Origin: Bryoerythrophyllum caledonicum
Lineage: Eukaryota; Streptophyta; Bryopsida; Pottiales; Pottiaceae
Assembly (NCBI GenBank): GCA_963971425.1
Contig: OZ020517.1
Location: 20,408,462-20,472,461, forward strand
Length of the DNA stretch: 64,000 bases
Direction of reading: 5' to 3'
How positions within the stretch are numbered: the first letter of the stretch is position 1; each line of letters opens with the position of its first letter. Below are positions 24,301 through 37,008 of the stretch, in pieces. The position numbers and the translations under genes were made by a program. The notes beneath the pieces were generated by a model, which saw only the letters and a program-made list of their open reading frames with translations, did not search any database and was not told the DNA's origin.

Positions 24301-27300
24301 AATATGTAATTTTTATATAGGATTTGGTGAAAGATAAACGTCGTTTAGAAGAGGAATTGAATAAGGCAATGGAGAAGGGTTACAAAGGACTAGTGGGAAG
24401 TGAAGATCAAAAGCACGAAAGTGAATTATACAACATGACCCAAGAAAGAAACAAATTACGTAAAATAAAAATCACTTTAGCTATAGAAAATGTTTCGCTT
24501 AAAGAATCAGTAGTTGAATTAAATAAAAAATTTGATGCACTTCAAACTAAATGTGAATGTGAAAGCTTACCAGAATGGAAAGAAAAGGTACAAAAATTAG
24601 AGATAGATTGTGAAGATTGGAAAGAAAAGGTACACAAATTTGAGAAAGATTGTGAAGATTTGCAAGATTGGAAAAACAAGGCAAAGACACTTGAGATTGA
24701 ATGTAAAGAATTGCGTGACAATCAAATGAAAGTTGAAGGACATGAAATTGAATGCGTTTGTAAGAAGAAATCCACATCAAATGAACATGAAGAGGAATGC
24801 AAAGTAACTAATGAAGTTGTTCAAGACAATGGACAAGAGTACAATGATATTAGGAATGATGAATTTAACTCTTTGAAAGAAGAGTGCAAAAATTTACGTG
24901 AATGTAAACTTGATCTTACAACCGAATGTCGATCGCTTCAAGAAAAGATAGACTTTCTTAATGAAGAATGCAACATCCTTCGTGAATTCAAAGAAAAGAT
25001 TGAAAAAACAAATGAATATAGTGGTTGTAATGCAAACAAAGTACAAGCCGAATCTTTTGAATGTAATGACAATGTGAAAGAAAAAGGTACAACTTTAGAC
25101 AATTCAAATTTGGCGGTTGTTGAAAACTGCAACATCCAAGAGTTATTGGAGACAATTGCCAATCTAAAAGACAAAAATGTGAAGTTATGTGAAAATCATC
25201 AAGAAGCACTTGATAAACAATGGAATGTCCTTCAAGTAGATTTAAAAGCTTTTGAAGGAAAAATCGAAGAATTAGAAAGTGAATGTGAAAGCATTCGGAG
25301 AGATCATTTATCAAGTATGGTTGAGAATTCGGAACTTGCTAGAGATAAAGACAGATTATTAGCCATGTATAATGAACAAAAGTATAATCATGAAATACTA
25401 GAAACTGCACATGAGTGCCTACAACAGAATTATGAACAAAAAGAAGCTCAATACATTAAAGAAAGAAATAATTTTCATGCTTCTATTGAAAAAATCAATA
25501 GGCAAGTGTTGGAGCTAGAAACAAGTTTTTGTGAAAGGTTACATCAACAAGAAAATAATTATGCATCGTGTTTGCAATTAAAAACCATAATTAATGGATT
25601 GGACACCATAACTTTGACACGCCAAGAGTATGAAATACTTTTGGCAGAGAAAACCATAATGCTTCAAGAACGAGATAATACCCACAAAAAACTATGCAAT
25701 GTAGAGGTTCAAAATATTCAACTTAGCGCAAGTATTGAGTGTTTAAAACAAGAGGTATCATGTAGCAAACAAGGCCATGATGAAAAAGAAATTGGTGCAG
25801 AAGTATTGCTTGCTCAAGATGTTCTAAATCTTCAATCTATGGTAGATTCATTGGAAGAGGATTTGAAAAACGCAAATTTTGAAAAAAGCGGGATTATTGA
25901 TGTTAATATGTCTTTGAAGAAAGAACTCAATGAAGTCCATGAAGTTCTTTCACATCGTGAATATGAAAATCAAAAACTAAATGATACATTAGAAGCTCTT
26001 CAAAAGAGATCATCTTTAGAACAAATCCATTCCGCTGCTTCTTCATTAAAAGAACAACTTAGCAAAGTATCTAAAGAAAAAGATTCTATCAAAGAACAAG
26101 TTAATAAAGTGATTAAAGAAAAAGAACAGCTTGCTAATGTTGCAAATGAAAGAGATAATGTTATTTTTCTCCTAAAAGATGAAATTAAAAAATTGGAAAA
26201 AGAAAGAGAAGAATCATATTCTTCTTTGAAAAATCAATCACAACAAATGGTAGAAGAAGATACAATGGTGACGTCATCCAATTTCAAAACAATTGTCATG
26301 GAAAGAGATAACTTAAAAGAAGATTTAGTTGTTGTTCAAGACCAGTTAGAGTCTTTAAATACAAAAATGATAGATGCGGAGAATGATAAAACAAATAAAT
26401 CAAAATTGTGGCAAGATAAATACGAGAAATTTGAAGAGAAATGTAAAAAAATTGAGATTGAATTACACAATGCAAAGGAAGCATTGACCATGACAAAGGA
26501 AGTGATGCAAAAAGACATAGAACAAGCACTAAAAGAGAAACATGCCTATGAATTGATGGCAAACAAAGAGAAACAATCCTTGATTGACAAACTTGACAAT
26601 GCATCTAAAGAAATAAACATCATTGTAGAGGAAAAAAGTAAAGTAGTAGAAAAATGTAAAGAAAAGTTATCTTTGATGCAAATAGAAAATGAAGAATTAA
26701 GGGCTTTAGTGAAAGAAAAAGACAAAGTTACTTCAACAAAATATGAATTAGTGAATGGCCAATCAAATTGTGACAATATATTGAACATTCAAGGTATACA
26801 AATTAATTCTATGGAAAAAGATGCCAAAGAAATAGAATTGAATGAAATCAAGGTTAAATATGATATACTTGATGATGAAAATTCTATTTTGTTGCAAGAG
26901 AAAGAACGCCTCTTTGAGGAGAATAATAATCTCTTGGAAGAATTATCATTGTTTAAAAAAAATAATGAAATCAAGCTTGGAAAGAAAGGAAAACGTCAAT
27001 GGAATTTCAAAGGATATAAAGAAGAAATGAACATTTTATTACAAGAGAAGGAACATTTGCTTACTTTAGAGGAGTCTTATAAGCAACAGATTGTTGATCT
27101 TGAAGAAAAATGCACAGAAATACATTGTTTTTTTATTAATGAAAAAGCGTCACTATTGGAAAATCATGTTATTGAGATTACTTTGTTGAAAAAGGAAAAG
27201 GAAGAAATTGAGAATAATCATGCTATGGAGTTTACTCTGTTGAAAAAGGAAAAGGAAGAAATTGAGAATAATCATGCTATGGAGATTACTTTGGTGAAAA

Positions 27301-30255
27301 AGGAAAAGGAAGAAATTGAAAATAAGCATGTTATAGAGATTACTTTGTTGAAAAAGGAAAAGGAAGAAATTGAGAATAATCATGTTATTGAGATTACTTT
27401 GTTGAAAAAGGAAAAGGAAGATATTGAGAATAAACTTGAAGGATATCTAGTGCAACATGGTCGATCAATGAATGATCTTCAAAGCGAACTTACTACAAAT
27501 AAAGAGGATTTACTTTTGGAACAAAGAGAATGTGCATTAGTGGTTCAAGACTATTTAAAATTAAAAGAAGAAAATTTGATGTTAATTCAAATGAAAGATA
27601 TAATTTCAAAAGAAAAGATTGATTTAATCGCAAAGATTGAAGATGTGGAAAAAGAAAATGAAGAATCAAAAAATCAGTTAAAAGACGTAAACAATCAATT
27701 GTCATTAATTGAAAGCAAAGTACATGAAGTATTAAGTGAAAAAGAAAAACTAGTTGCTTTAGAATTGTGTTCAAGACAACAATTGGACACGCAAATAGTT
27801 GCTCAAGAACAATTGCAAAGTAGGTTAGAAGGAGAAATGATTAAACTCAATCAAGCAAAAGAAACTCTAATCCGAGAAAACGACAAGCTTTTTAAAGAAT
27901 GCGAGCAACATGCTCAATTACAAAATGAAGTTTTATCTTTATTGAAAGCAAAAGAAACTTCTTTTGAAGAATATAACAATCTTTCTAAAGAAATGATGAT
28001 GTTAAAAAGTGAAAAAGAATCACTTGATGAAAAGTATATCACAACCATGTCGGAAAAAAATCAAATTCTTGCTTCCCAACTTTCTCAACAAGATAGAGTT
28101 AAAATTTTCAAAAAAAATTTATTATCTCTTGAAGAAAACATCATTGATCTCAACCAAAGAAATAAAGAATTAGAAGCTGAATTGCAAAATACTAAAATGA
28201 CAAAAATCATGCAAGATCAACATACATACACTTCTACTTTATTTGATACCAATGAAGTAGCCATTTTTTGCAATATGGATGAAGACTATGAAAATCAAGT
28301 GAATGATAAATTTAATGAAGAAGATGAAGAACCAAATTCAATATTACCATATGTAGAATCCTTAAAGAAACAATTTGATTTCCTCAAACAACAACAAGAT
28401 GAGACAATAAAAGAAAGAGATACTCTAGCATTATCTTTAAAAGAGAACGTACAAGCTAATAATAATATTGTTTCTTATCAAACGGAAATTGAAACATTGA
28501 AGCAAAAACTGCATGTATTTAATCAACAATATGCTCAGCTTTTGCAAGAAAGAGACAACATATTACAAGAGAATACAACTCTACAACAAAATATTATTGA
28601 TCTTCAAGCTAAAATATCTAGTTTGAAGGTTGAAGGTGATATTATGAATTCTTCTACGGAATCCGAGGTAACAAAGCATGACGTTTCAAAAGAAAAGCTT
28701 CAAAAACACCAAATTGTTAGCTCGATGAAGACACTGAAAGAACAACAAATTAATCTATCCAAAGAAAATATGGAGATTGCTTTTGAAAATGAAGTTCTTA
28801 TAAAAGAGAGGGATAGCTTGCTTGTATATATTTCTTCATTGAAAAACCAACATGAAACTAAAGATACAACAATTTTAGAAGCATCTTTAAAAAGGAAGTA
28901 TGAAGAACTTGTCCAAAGTGTAGATGCTTTTTGTCAAAGTGAAGAAAGCTATGATGCCTTTAAAGTAAAGCTTGATGATTTGAAGAAAACAACCATTTCT
29001 ATCATTGAAAATTTTACAATAAGTGCAAAAGAAAAAGAAAAATTGGTTATTGAGATATCATCCCTCAAAAAAGAATGCCAAAAACTTCACATGACTCTTG
29101 TTAGTTCGGAAAAAGATAAAGAAACATTAATGAAAAAAATATTGGATTCACGTTCGACATTTGATCGTTTTGTTGGAGAAATTAGTCATTTGCAAAGGGA
29201 ACTGGCTGATAAAGAAATGAAACTTAGTCATACTATTGGTGAAAAAGAAAATGCTAATATCCAAATTGCAGATCTACAAATACATCTGAACAATCAACAA
29301 CGAATACAACATTTGCCAATGCCATATACAATGGAGAAAGTTCAAACTTTAGAAGCTCAAAATAGATGTTTGAGAATGGAAAAGGCAAGTTCAAAACTAA
29401 GATGAATTATTCCTTGAAAACAATTTACTTGATAAGGAAATAAAAAATATATTCCCTTCTATTTTGATAAGTATGTATTTTTTTTAAATTAATAAGGAAA
29501 TACCAAGATAATTCATTCATTTTACTTGATTTGATAACTCTTGTATTATCAATGGTAGAAATTAAAATATTCAAATCTAATTTTAAAATTAAAAATTTAG
29601 CATTTAAGAAATTACAATGAATAACTTTGACTCTGTTCTATTTCTCAGGATGTTTTAGAAGAATGCTTAAAGAAACGCTCAGAACTTAATGTAAGGCACT
29701 GTCTTTTTTAGAATCAATCCATATATGTGTGTCTGTATGTGTATATATATACTTTTGTACATAATTAATGTCATAAAATACAAATCAAAACATTAGTTGC
29801 AGTTTTGCTATGTTTTCTTACAAACTTTATGTATGGTTAATCTTAATTGGTTTTTCAAGTGAAAGCAATATACTTTGATAATTTTTCATCTTCTTAGAAC
29901 TTAACATCAAGATTCTTCTATGCAGGAAAGTCATTTATTCACCCAACACATGCCATCAATGACAAATTTCAATTGCATAAACCAACAACCTCCTCCTTCT
30001 CAACATCATCTTCATACTTCTTCGGTAAGTCGATACTATAAATCTTCTAAATCATTTTTCACAAAATTAAAATAGGTCTAATGACAATATCATGTTGTAA
30101 ATATGTCATCAATGATTTTGCTAATATCATTTCCAAATAATTGCTAATAGAATGTCTATGTTACATGGTAGCAGTTGTATGGTTCTAGATCTAATGCTCT
30201 TGGAAGGCCTCCAACTACCTTTCTTCCTATGCTTCATCAACAATGGCCTATGTAG
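21389..30255 (+). CDS. Giant coiled-coil protein, about 2346 residues, unknown function
   Basis: Nine exons: 21389-21562, 21736-22317, 22511-22696, 22849-23007, 23180-23833, 24321-29384, 29649-29690, 29926-30024 and 30175-30255. All eight introns are phase 0; seven are GT-AG, and intron 6 starts with GC in a good AG|GCAAGT context. Exon 6 alone is 5064 nt. The start is the first ATG of the first open exon (MEIKNPFCLEE...). Apart from about 60 N-terminal and about 60 C-terminal residues (the latter rich in Pro, Gln and His, ending QQWPM), the whole product is Glu/Lys/Gln/Asn-rich heptad sequence, that is, one very long coiled coil. There is no motor, membrane segment or signal peptide. Proteins of this build usually act as cytoskeletal, nuclear or organelle-tethering scaffolds; which applies here cannot be read from the sequence. 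Codon use is extremely A/T-rich. Exon 4 matches exon 2 of the gene at 1.8 kb. Confidence 0.8.
24570..24720 (+). repeat. Internal coiled-coil repeat with DWKEKV units
   Basis: Near the start of the giant exon, three units of about 17-20 residues resemble each other: EWKEKVQKLEIDCE, DWKEKVHKFEKDCE and DWKNKAKTLEIECKE. The conserved Trp, Leu/Phe and Cys positions differ from the rest of the coiled coil and could form a local structural motif. Confidence 0.6.
27162..27431 (+). repeat. In-frame tandem repeat, 54 bp x 5
   Basis: Five near-identical 54-bp units encode the 18-residue unit NHVIEITLLKKEKEEIEN, at about residues 1533-1622 of the giant protein. Variants are HAMEF, HAMEI and KHVIEI. Eighteen residues equal one heptad plus one hendecad, which keeps the coiled-coil stripe in register. 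High DNA identity shows recent expansion. Confidence 0.9.
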
Positions 30256-32794
30256 CAATGAGAATTTGAACCCTTTAAAGATGATAGGCGGCTATGGTTG
30301 GCTATGAAGACAACTAAATTGTACACAACCATCGTTCAATTTAGCCGGCAAAAACCAAATCGCAAAAGGCGAGGATTGCGGAGCTGATTCAGACAACCCT
30401 GCGCCAAGACATTTGCTGCTACTCTTTGACAATAGCTATGGCAGTTTAAATTGGGCATACTCGTCCTTAAACGATTAATTGTAACCACTTTTATATTTGA
30501 AGGCCCACTAAGTCACCTTTGAAAATACCTCGGATTATGTGAATCCGTGTTTTGTAATATACATGTGAATATTCCAATATGGAAGTATATATTGCAATTT
30601 ACAACAGGTATTCAAAGTTGCATGTAGACAATCATAGGTATAAAAAAACTTTTATGTATTTTGTTCCCCTAGTCATTATTTGATAAATTGGTTCTATTGC
30701 TCATCATTTGGGTATATCATGATTATAAGAAACTTCATTATTTTTAACAAGATACCATGATTTCTATTGTAATAAAAGATGTAATATAATCCATTGAATG
30801 TTGCATTTTGATAAAAGCAGAACTCAACATCTACATCAACGGATATGCTATAACCTGGTCAAAATTCAAGATCTATCAATCAATTGAAGAAAAATTAATT
30901 CTAGGGTATTAATCATTGGCTTTTGTACGTTACAATTAGAATGAATCAATAGAAAATATTTTGTATTTATCATTCAATTTTTTTCAATCAATCATTTCAT
31001 TTTGTATTTAAATGCAAATAATTTCCTTGATGCTAGGTACTTCAATTTTACAATGGTATAAAACTTCTTAATTTATGGAAATTGGCATTGATGGCACATA
31101 TTGGATTATTTATAATTCTATGGTACACTTGTAGATATTCGTCCCAATGGGGCAATGGGAATCTCTCGGAGACCCTGTCTTTGAGATACCATGTCTCTAA
31201 AATACCATGTCTCTGAAATGCCATGTCTCTGAGATACCAAGTCATAGGGATACCTTGACCCAATATCCAACCTAGATATTGGCCACTGGACGGGTACGTC
31301 ATCATTTTCTTTTCTTTAAAAAGACGGTAGCCTTAGGTTATTGTGTTGTTTTCATTATATAGAATTGTTGGCTTTTGTATTTTGATTGTATTTTGATACA
31401 ATCAAATGGCGAGTAGGACATTGGTGGCTAAAATACACCCACAAAATTGGCATTTGGTGGTTTTGACAGAGATAATTTGAAACATGTCTTAAGCCCGAAA
31501 ACATAAAAGAGTGTTGTACAATTTCCATTGTAATTACAAGCTAAAACATAATTCTAAATAGATTGTGAAATAAAGTTACACCTTGTTTTTGATAAAACTT
31601 TGTTGTTGTATTAAAATGTTGTTTATGTAAAATCTATTAAAAGTAAGTCTATTAACTTAACATTTTTTAATTTATAGAACTTTAACGGCTTATAACTTCA
31701 TTATCATTCCACTAGATATCTTACAATTATGAAATTCATGTTTTTCATTTGCTATTTGTTATAAAATATACATCAGACTTAAGATTACAATTGAAAGACC
31801 ACCAAGCTTTTAAAAATACAATGACTACTTGAAGTGAACAATTCATAATTTGTAAAAGTCAAGAGAAGGAATGTCTCATTGAAATTTTGGGTGACTTTAC
31901 AAGTATTAAGTCCAATGTCTCTCAAATTTCATTTACATTACACTATCAGCTCCCTTTATAGAAGCATATGATACAACAACAATTCTATTGTAAGAGGCAA
32001 CTTGGGTTAGAACAAATCTTCTCTCTTTACAACAACAATACTTCTTGTTACTGTAACAGGCATTACCCACCCTTTTCATTGTAACAACCACTCAAAATAG
32101 CAGCCTTTATATGCCTTTATCTGTAGGAGACATAACAAACAACGCTTAGCCAATTAAGACATAATATGTGGCAGTTGTTTGTCCTTTCATGCAGACTACA
32201 TGATTATTTACATGGTTTTTCATCTTACATGTTTTCAACCAAACCAACCCAATTGCAAAACAAAAAAACGTTTTTCACCTTGGAACATCTTGGATACCAA
32301 GCTTTCCAAGCACGGTAAGAACTCCATGAAAAATTGCTAAATTCTGAAGACACTACCATAAACTCCACACCAAAATCTCAAGATTTATAACTATCATGGG
32401 TTCCCGCATTCAGCAGCAGATCAAAATCATCAACTCAGTTCACAGAACACCGTGAGAGACATGCGAATTAGCAGAGGAATCTTAACATTTCTGTGCTGTA
32501 ACACACTGCTAGTAGATATCCTCAGCATGGTAGGAGACTTAAAATTTGATCTAGTAACCGTCTATGTTTTCTCTGATCTCTGGTGATCAGAGAAGTTCTG
32601 ACATTCGAGCTAAGTAACAACCAGTCTTTATTGCCAACTCACCAGAAGCTTTCACATGTGGTCTTCTGTGAAGCGTCCCCTCTCGTGATGCAGATCCAGC
32701 CTCCCTCGCCGTGGGTTTAGTGACACAAAATGAAACACGCCAAAGTTTTAATAAGCGCACAAAAAAAGGGACTTAAGATCAAACGCACCATATT
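30256..32794. other. 3' flank of the giant gene and AT-rich spacer
   Basis: No coding frame is convincing. It contains the 16-bp minisatellite at 31178-31241. The stretch from 32650 to 32794 should include the 3' UTR of the minus-strand glycosyltransferase. Confidence 0.5.
31178..31241. repeat. Minisatellite, 16-bp unit, four copies
   Basis: Four head-to-tail units of the form TCTCTGARATACCATG at 31178, 31194, 31210 and 31226, each with one or two differences. Confidence 0.85.
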
Positions 32795-34144
32795 CTAAAG
32801 AGCTGCCTTCATTGAAGCTACCTTGTGGCGCATTCCCTCAATGGTGAGGTCGAATGCATCACTCGTTAATCCGGCTGCAGCAGGATGTCTGTACACCACG
32901 TTGGGAATGATGGAGATAAGCTTCTCGCGCATCATACGCACCTGAGATGGCCTGATCTGCATCAAGATATCCTCGACAACGCACGAGCCATTCATTATAC
33001 AAGCTTCGGGAATGAAAACAGAGTACGCATCAAGCTCAGGAGGAAGGTGCCAGGTGTACTGCGTCTCTGCCGTGTCCTTGTGGAAGAGGACAGGAATGCA
33101 GCCTGAAACGACAGAATCTATTGTTGATCGGCGGGTCGCTGTGTCGCCCCGCGGCTGTAAGCAAAATTCTGCATGAAGGAGACTCTCGTAAATAGGCTCC
33201 GGGTTGTGACTGCACTTGATTGAAGCGCAGTCCAGCCTCGAGCACTTGGAGGAAGCATTGACGCATTGCTGTGATAAGATTTCTCGAATGCTTCCCACCT
33301 GCTGCGGCCTCAGAGCACCCGAGAATGAAAACAATGCAGTGCGTTTTTCTTCCCGCACTCTCTGGATCCAGAGCTGTAGGGATCCTGGGCTTGCAGGATG
33401 GAAGCCCACTGGATAAGGAATGGCTTGCTCGTTCGGCCGCCATGGCCGACGCTCCAGCACCATGAACGTCACATGCTTCATGGCCTCCAAATCGAACAAG
33501 GAGGTTCCCCAGTCTCTGTTACCTTCCTCCGGGATGGCGAAATCCCAGGCCGTCCTGCCAGCGATCATGAAATGGTCGCGGCCCCCGTACCGCCTCCATG
33601 GCTCAGTCGCATTCTGAAGCAACCAGGCCAGAAGCTCCAGCCCTTGTCGATGCAACCTCTTCGTCTCGTTGTAGAGAAATGACAGCGCGTCCAGTCCTGC
33701 GAAGAAAGGAATAAAATATATGTCGGCCTCTGCTGGTGTGTCCGTCAAGCAGGGATACGACTGCATCCGCTCGTGAAAGATGACCTCCAGCATGTACGCA
33801 TCGGTGCGATACCAGTCGTCTCCAAGGACGGCAGTGCTAGCGTTCACCAGCTCTCCAAATCCGTAATTCCGGTAATGCTTGCAGAACTTAATCCACGGCA
33901 CCAATCCGCCATCGCAGTACTCGAGAAGAGCAGTGTTGAAGCCGCGTGGAATGTTATACATGTGCACTCTCCTTCCCTGACAAGCTTCCGACCGAAGCAT
34001 CAGCTGGTGAGAAGTGAGCGGGAACTCCTGTTGAAATGGCTTTCCAGGGCTGGGACACGCCCACCGCGTCGCCAGTACGATGAGAAACAATGCGCAGCAT
34101 TTAATCGCCAGCTTCTTACTCGCAGGCGGCGGCATCTTGTGCAT
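32795..34144 (-). CDS. GT47 exostosin-family glycosyltransferase, MUR3/XLT2-like
   Basis: A single exon of 449 codons from an ATG in a good context (AAAAATGC). Residues about 11-28 form one hydrophobic segment after a basic N-terminus, giving a type II Golgi membrane protein. The luminal domain has the exostosin pattern: RRVHMYNIPRGFN (58-70), EVIFHERMQSYPCLT (120-134), IYFIPFFAGLDAL (142-154), GGRDHFMIAGRTAWDF (187-202), AIPYPVGFHP (241-250) and the donor-site-like stretch FCLQPRGDTATRRS (327-340), followed by SVVSGCIPVLFH. This combination is characteristic of the plant MUR3/XLT2 clade, whose members add galactose or related sugars from UDP-sugars to xyloglucan side chains. The exact sugar cannot be predicted. 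Length is at the short end for the clade because the stem is brief. Many family members are intronless in plants. Confidence 0.92.
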   Translation of the reverse strand: MHKMPPPASKKLAIKCCALFLIVLATRWACPSPGKPFQQEFPLTSHQLMLRSEACQGRRVHMYNIPRGFNTALLEYCDGGLVPWIKFCKHYRNYGFGELVNASTAVLGDDWYRTDAYMLEVIFHERMQSYPCLTDTPAEADIYFIPFFAGLDALSFLYNETKRLHRQGLELLAWLLQNATEPWRRYGGRDHFMIAGRTAWDFAIPEEGNRDWGTSLFDLEAMKHVTFMVLERRPWRPNEQAIPYPVGFHPASPGSLQLWIQRVREEKRTALFSFSGALRPQQVGSIREILSQQCVNASSKCSRLDCASIKCSHNPEPIYESLLHAEFCLQPRGDTATRRSTIDSVVSGCIPVLFHKDTAETQYTWHLPPELDAYSVFIPEACIMNGSCVVEDILMQIRPSQVRMMREKLISIIPNVVYRHPAAAGLTSDAFDLTIEGMRHKVASMKAAL

Positions 34145-35538
34145 TTTTGGAGTAAACTTTGAACTATCCTTGCAATCACCAAATGGCTCTCAGCTTTTCA
34201 TACGTATCTCATGTGCTCAACGACAGGAAGTAGTAGGTGGTGGAAAAGTAAGCAACACGTGTTGTATACAAAGACTAGAGGAGCACAATGTGAACAACAA
34301 ACCTACAATGCAGTCTACCAATCACGTCCTACGATCTAAGAACTGACAGCCAATTCCTGTGCAATGACTAACATAAAAATCCATACAATGTCACTACCTC
34401 TATCATTATATTACCTCACTAACTGCAGTAAGACGCTGTTATCAAATGCATCTCGAATCCTCAAATATCTGCATCTGGAGAAACAACACGTTACCTCGTT
34501 GGCCAACCAGAACCGACTCTGGAGCTCGCATCCCTGCCACCGCCTACCTCGTACGTATTGAACGGGCTCATCAATCCAAACCTCCTACTCCGCGCGTCCA
34601 TCCGCGTCCTCCAAACAACCGCATCAGCAGCTGGCTTACTTCAACACGCGGTCAATTACATCGACCGCTTCTCACAAATAACCAATCACGCATCCGCATA
34701 AATCACTCCAACCTCGCCCTAGCTCATCTCACACCAATAGACAATCACGCATCTGCATCAATCGGTCAAACCTCGCCGTAATTACAACAACAAAAAAACT
34801 AATCCTTCCTGCACCTCCTCTCCATTCAATCACCTCACTTCTCAGTTCAAACCAAACCCGCTGCAACCTAGATAGAAAACAGAAACGACGACGCCGCGAA
34901 CATCCGTCACCCGAACTTACAAAAAAACCGATGCGCTCCGAAGAAAAACTCTCTTTCTCAGCTCCAAAAACGCTATCCACTCGCGCTCTCACCGATCACC
35001 GCTCTTCCAGCTCTCCCGTCCTCCTCAGAGCATGAAACGAAACGAGACCAAGTGGAAAGGAGAGACGGAAACTCGCGTGGCACCACCGAGAAGCTCACGC
35101 CCTCGCGGTCCGCCTGCGCCATGGCGAGATTGCTGTGGAGATGGCGGGCACATACAGCATGACCACCATAGCCCCCGCAAGCGCTGTCAAGGCAAAATGA
35201 CGCACAGGCCCTCCAAGAAATTGAGCTTTCAAGCTTGGCACATCCCCGCCCGGTGCCAACGAGGCGCGTCCCCTGCCATGTCACCATTCCGGTGTGCCAT
35301 GTCAGCGTGCCCTCGGCATGGAATTGGTGGTGCCATGTGGGACTCAGTCGTCACTTCCAACTCCTTTAGGATCCGAGACTATTTGGGTTTGTTGATATTG
35401 GCATCTAAAATTGATTTGGACGAAAGACATTGTAAATTACAAATCTTTCCACAATGTTCAAATTTAAAGTAGCATTATAATTGATGTTCCAAAATCAAGT
35501 TGTTTGGAATAATTACTACTATCATAAATTAACATTCA
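34145..35538. other. Intergenic region with a GC-richer island, no firm gene
   Basis: The first part is presumably the promoter of the glycosyltransferase on the minus strand. From about 34560 to 35350 the GC content rises and open frames appear on both strands. On the minus strand a 60-residue frame ending near 35100 encodes a hydrophobic stretch (FALTALAGAMVVMLYVPAI), which might be a degraded exon of a membrane protein. It has no credible start or partner exons, so I do not call it. Confidence 0.4.
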
Positions 35539-35648
35539 TGAATGATCATTTGCTGCTTTTATTTGAGGCAATCATTGTATTCATGATGGTTACTGAATGA
35601 TCATTGCCGCTTTTATTTGAGACAATAACTGTATTTATCATAAAAGTT
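35539..35648. repeat. Tandem duplication of a 55-bp unit
   Basis: Copies at 35539-35593 and 35594-35648 share TGAATGATCATT and GCTTTTATTTGAG with several differences. It lies in AT-rich non-coding DNA. Confidence 0.7.
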
Positions 35649-35825
35649 AAATTAAGTATCCAAAATTGATCCAAGTTACGCGTGTTACAATTTTCCTCAT
35701 TATTAAACTGAGAATATGGAAAAGATTAACATATTGTGTTTATAAGATATCAACAAATACAAGAGTAAATCAAAAAGTATTGTAAGATTCTTTGTATGCA
35801 AGTTAGACCTCCACTTTAATTGTTA

Positions 35826-36018
35826 GGTTGAATTATTATTGTAGAACATTGACAATGGTTGAATTATTATGGTAGGACATTGGCAATGGTTTGAATTGTT
35901 GTTGTAAAACATTGACAATGTTTGAATTATTATCGAGGAACATTGACAATGGTTGAATTATTATTGTAGGACATTGACAATGGTTGAATTATTATTGTAG
36001 GACATTGACAATGGTTGA
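35826..36018. repeat. Minisatellite, 31-bp unit, about six copies
   Basis: Repeats of GGTTGAATTATTATTG followed by TAGGACATTGACAAT; the last two or three units are almost identical and the first ones more diverged. This gradient is typical of unequal exchange from one end. Confidence 0.85.
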
Positions 36019-37008
36019 ATTTTTGAATTATACTGCATGTGGTTTAAATATTACAAATTTAGGCACTCTTTGGATGTAGGGCTCTAATAATATGTGGGCT
36101 CTTTGGATATGGCACAAGCTCCTTGGAAGCTACAAAAGGCTCTCGACTAGTTACAATATTTTTATGGTATTCACACAAGGTCCTCAAAAAGTGAATTCCC
36201 ACCATGATGTCCATTTGATGTTTAAGAAAAATTTCCAATCTATCAACTTCAAAACGTGTGATTTCCTAACCCATTAGAGCCTACGAGCTCACGAGGCCTA
36301 TGAGAATATAAAAGTGTAATAGATCATGTAGACCATCATTTACAAAGATGGTACATTTCGTTGTGACCCCACTTCACAACAATCATTGTAGTTCGCCAAT
36401 GCCTGCATCTTTCTGGTGGCGCCGGTTGCGGTAGATGCTCATCTTGCTCCGCCTCTAAATTTTCTTGCTTGCTACATAGGTTAACCTGCCCAAGCAACCA
36501 AAAAAACGGACAGTTGGCCTTAAATATTCTAAATCTTCTCTTGTTCATTTTTCCATACTATAAAAAGTGACATTGTTAATCACATAGCAAGTCTCACTTC
36601 AAGTTGTTTCAAGGTTGTTGCTAAAAGTTCTTTGCAAGAGGCTCTAAATTGTGAGATGAATTAGCAAGAAAAGGCCGGCTCCTGATGCAGAACCAAGAAT
36701 ATTGCAGGATTGCTTGTGAGTTTATGGTTAGCACTCCATTCATCCTAAGCAAAGCCAAATCTTTTTCCATCAACTTAGCATTGACATAGAAGATTTCACT
36801 TCTTGGTTTGAATCTACTTTTATTCATGCAATATTATATTGTGGTAGTACAAGTACATGAAAGTTAAACTACCTAATGTTGCAGTTCCTTGCATAATCAT
36901 ACACATTTTATAATTCATAAAATTATACACATTAAATTTACACATTTTTACTCTATTCTTTTAGTGATTCAATTACATAGAGGTTCACTAATGTGTGTAC
37001 ATATGTAC
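36019..37008. other. Gene-free spacer
   Basis: AT-rich with no recognisable coding frame. The 5' target-site duplication of retroposon copy B, TGTACATATGTAC, occupies 36996-37008. Confidence 0.5.

Noticed and set aside
35032-35472. Plus-strand ORF of 146 codons and overlapping minus ORFs
   Set aside because: Composition is not protein-like, frames conflict on both strands, and no splice partner or domain is visible.
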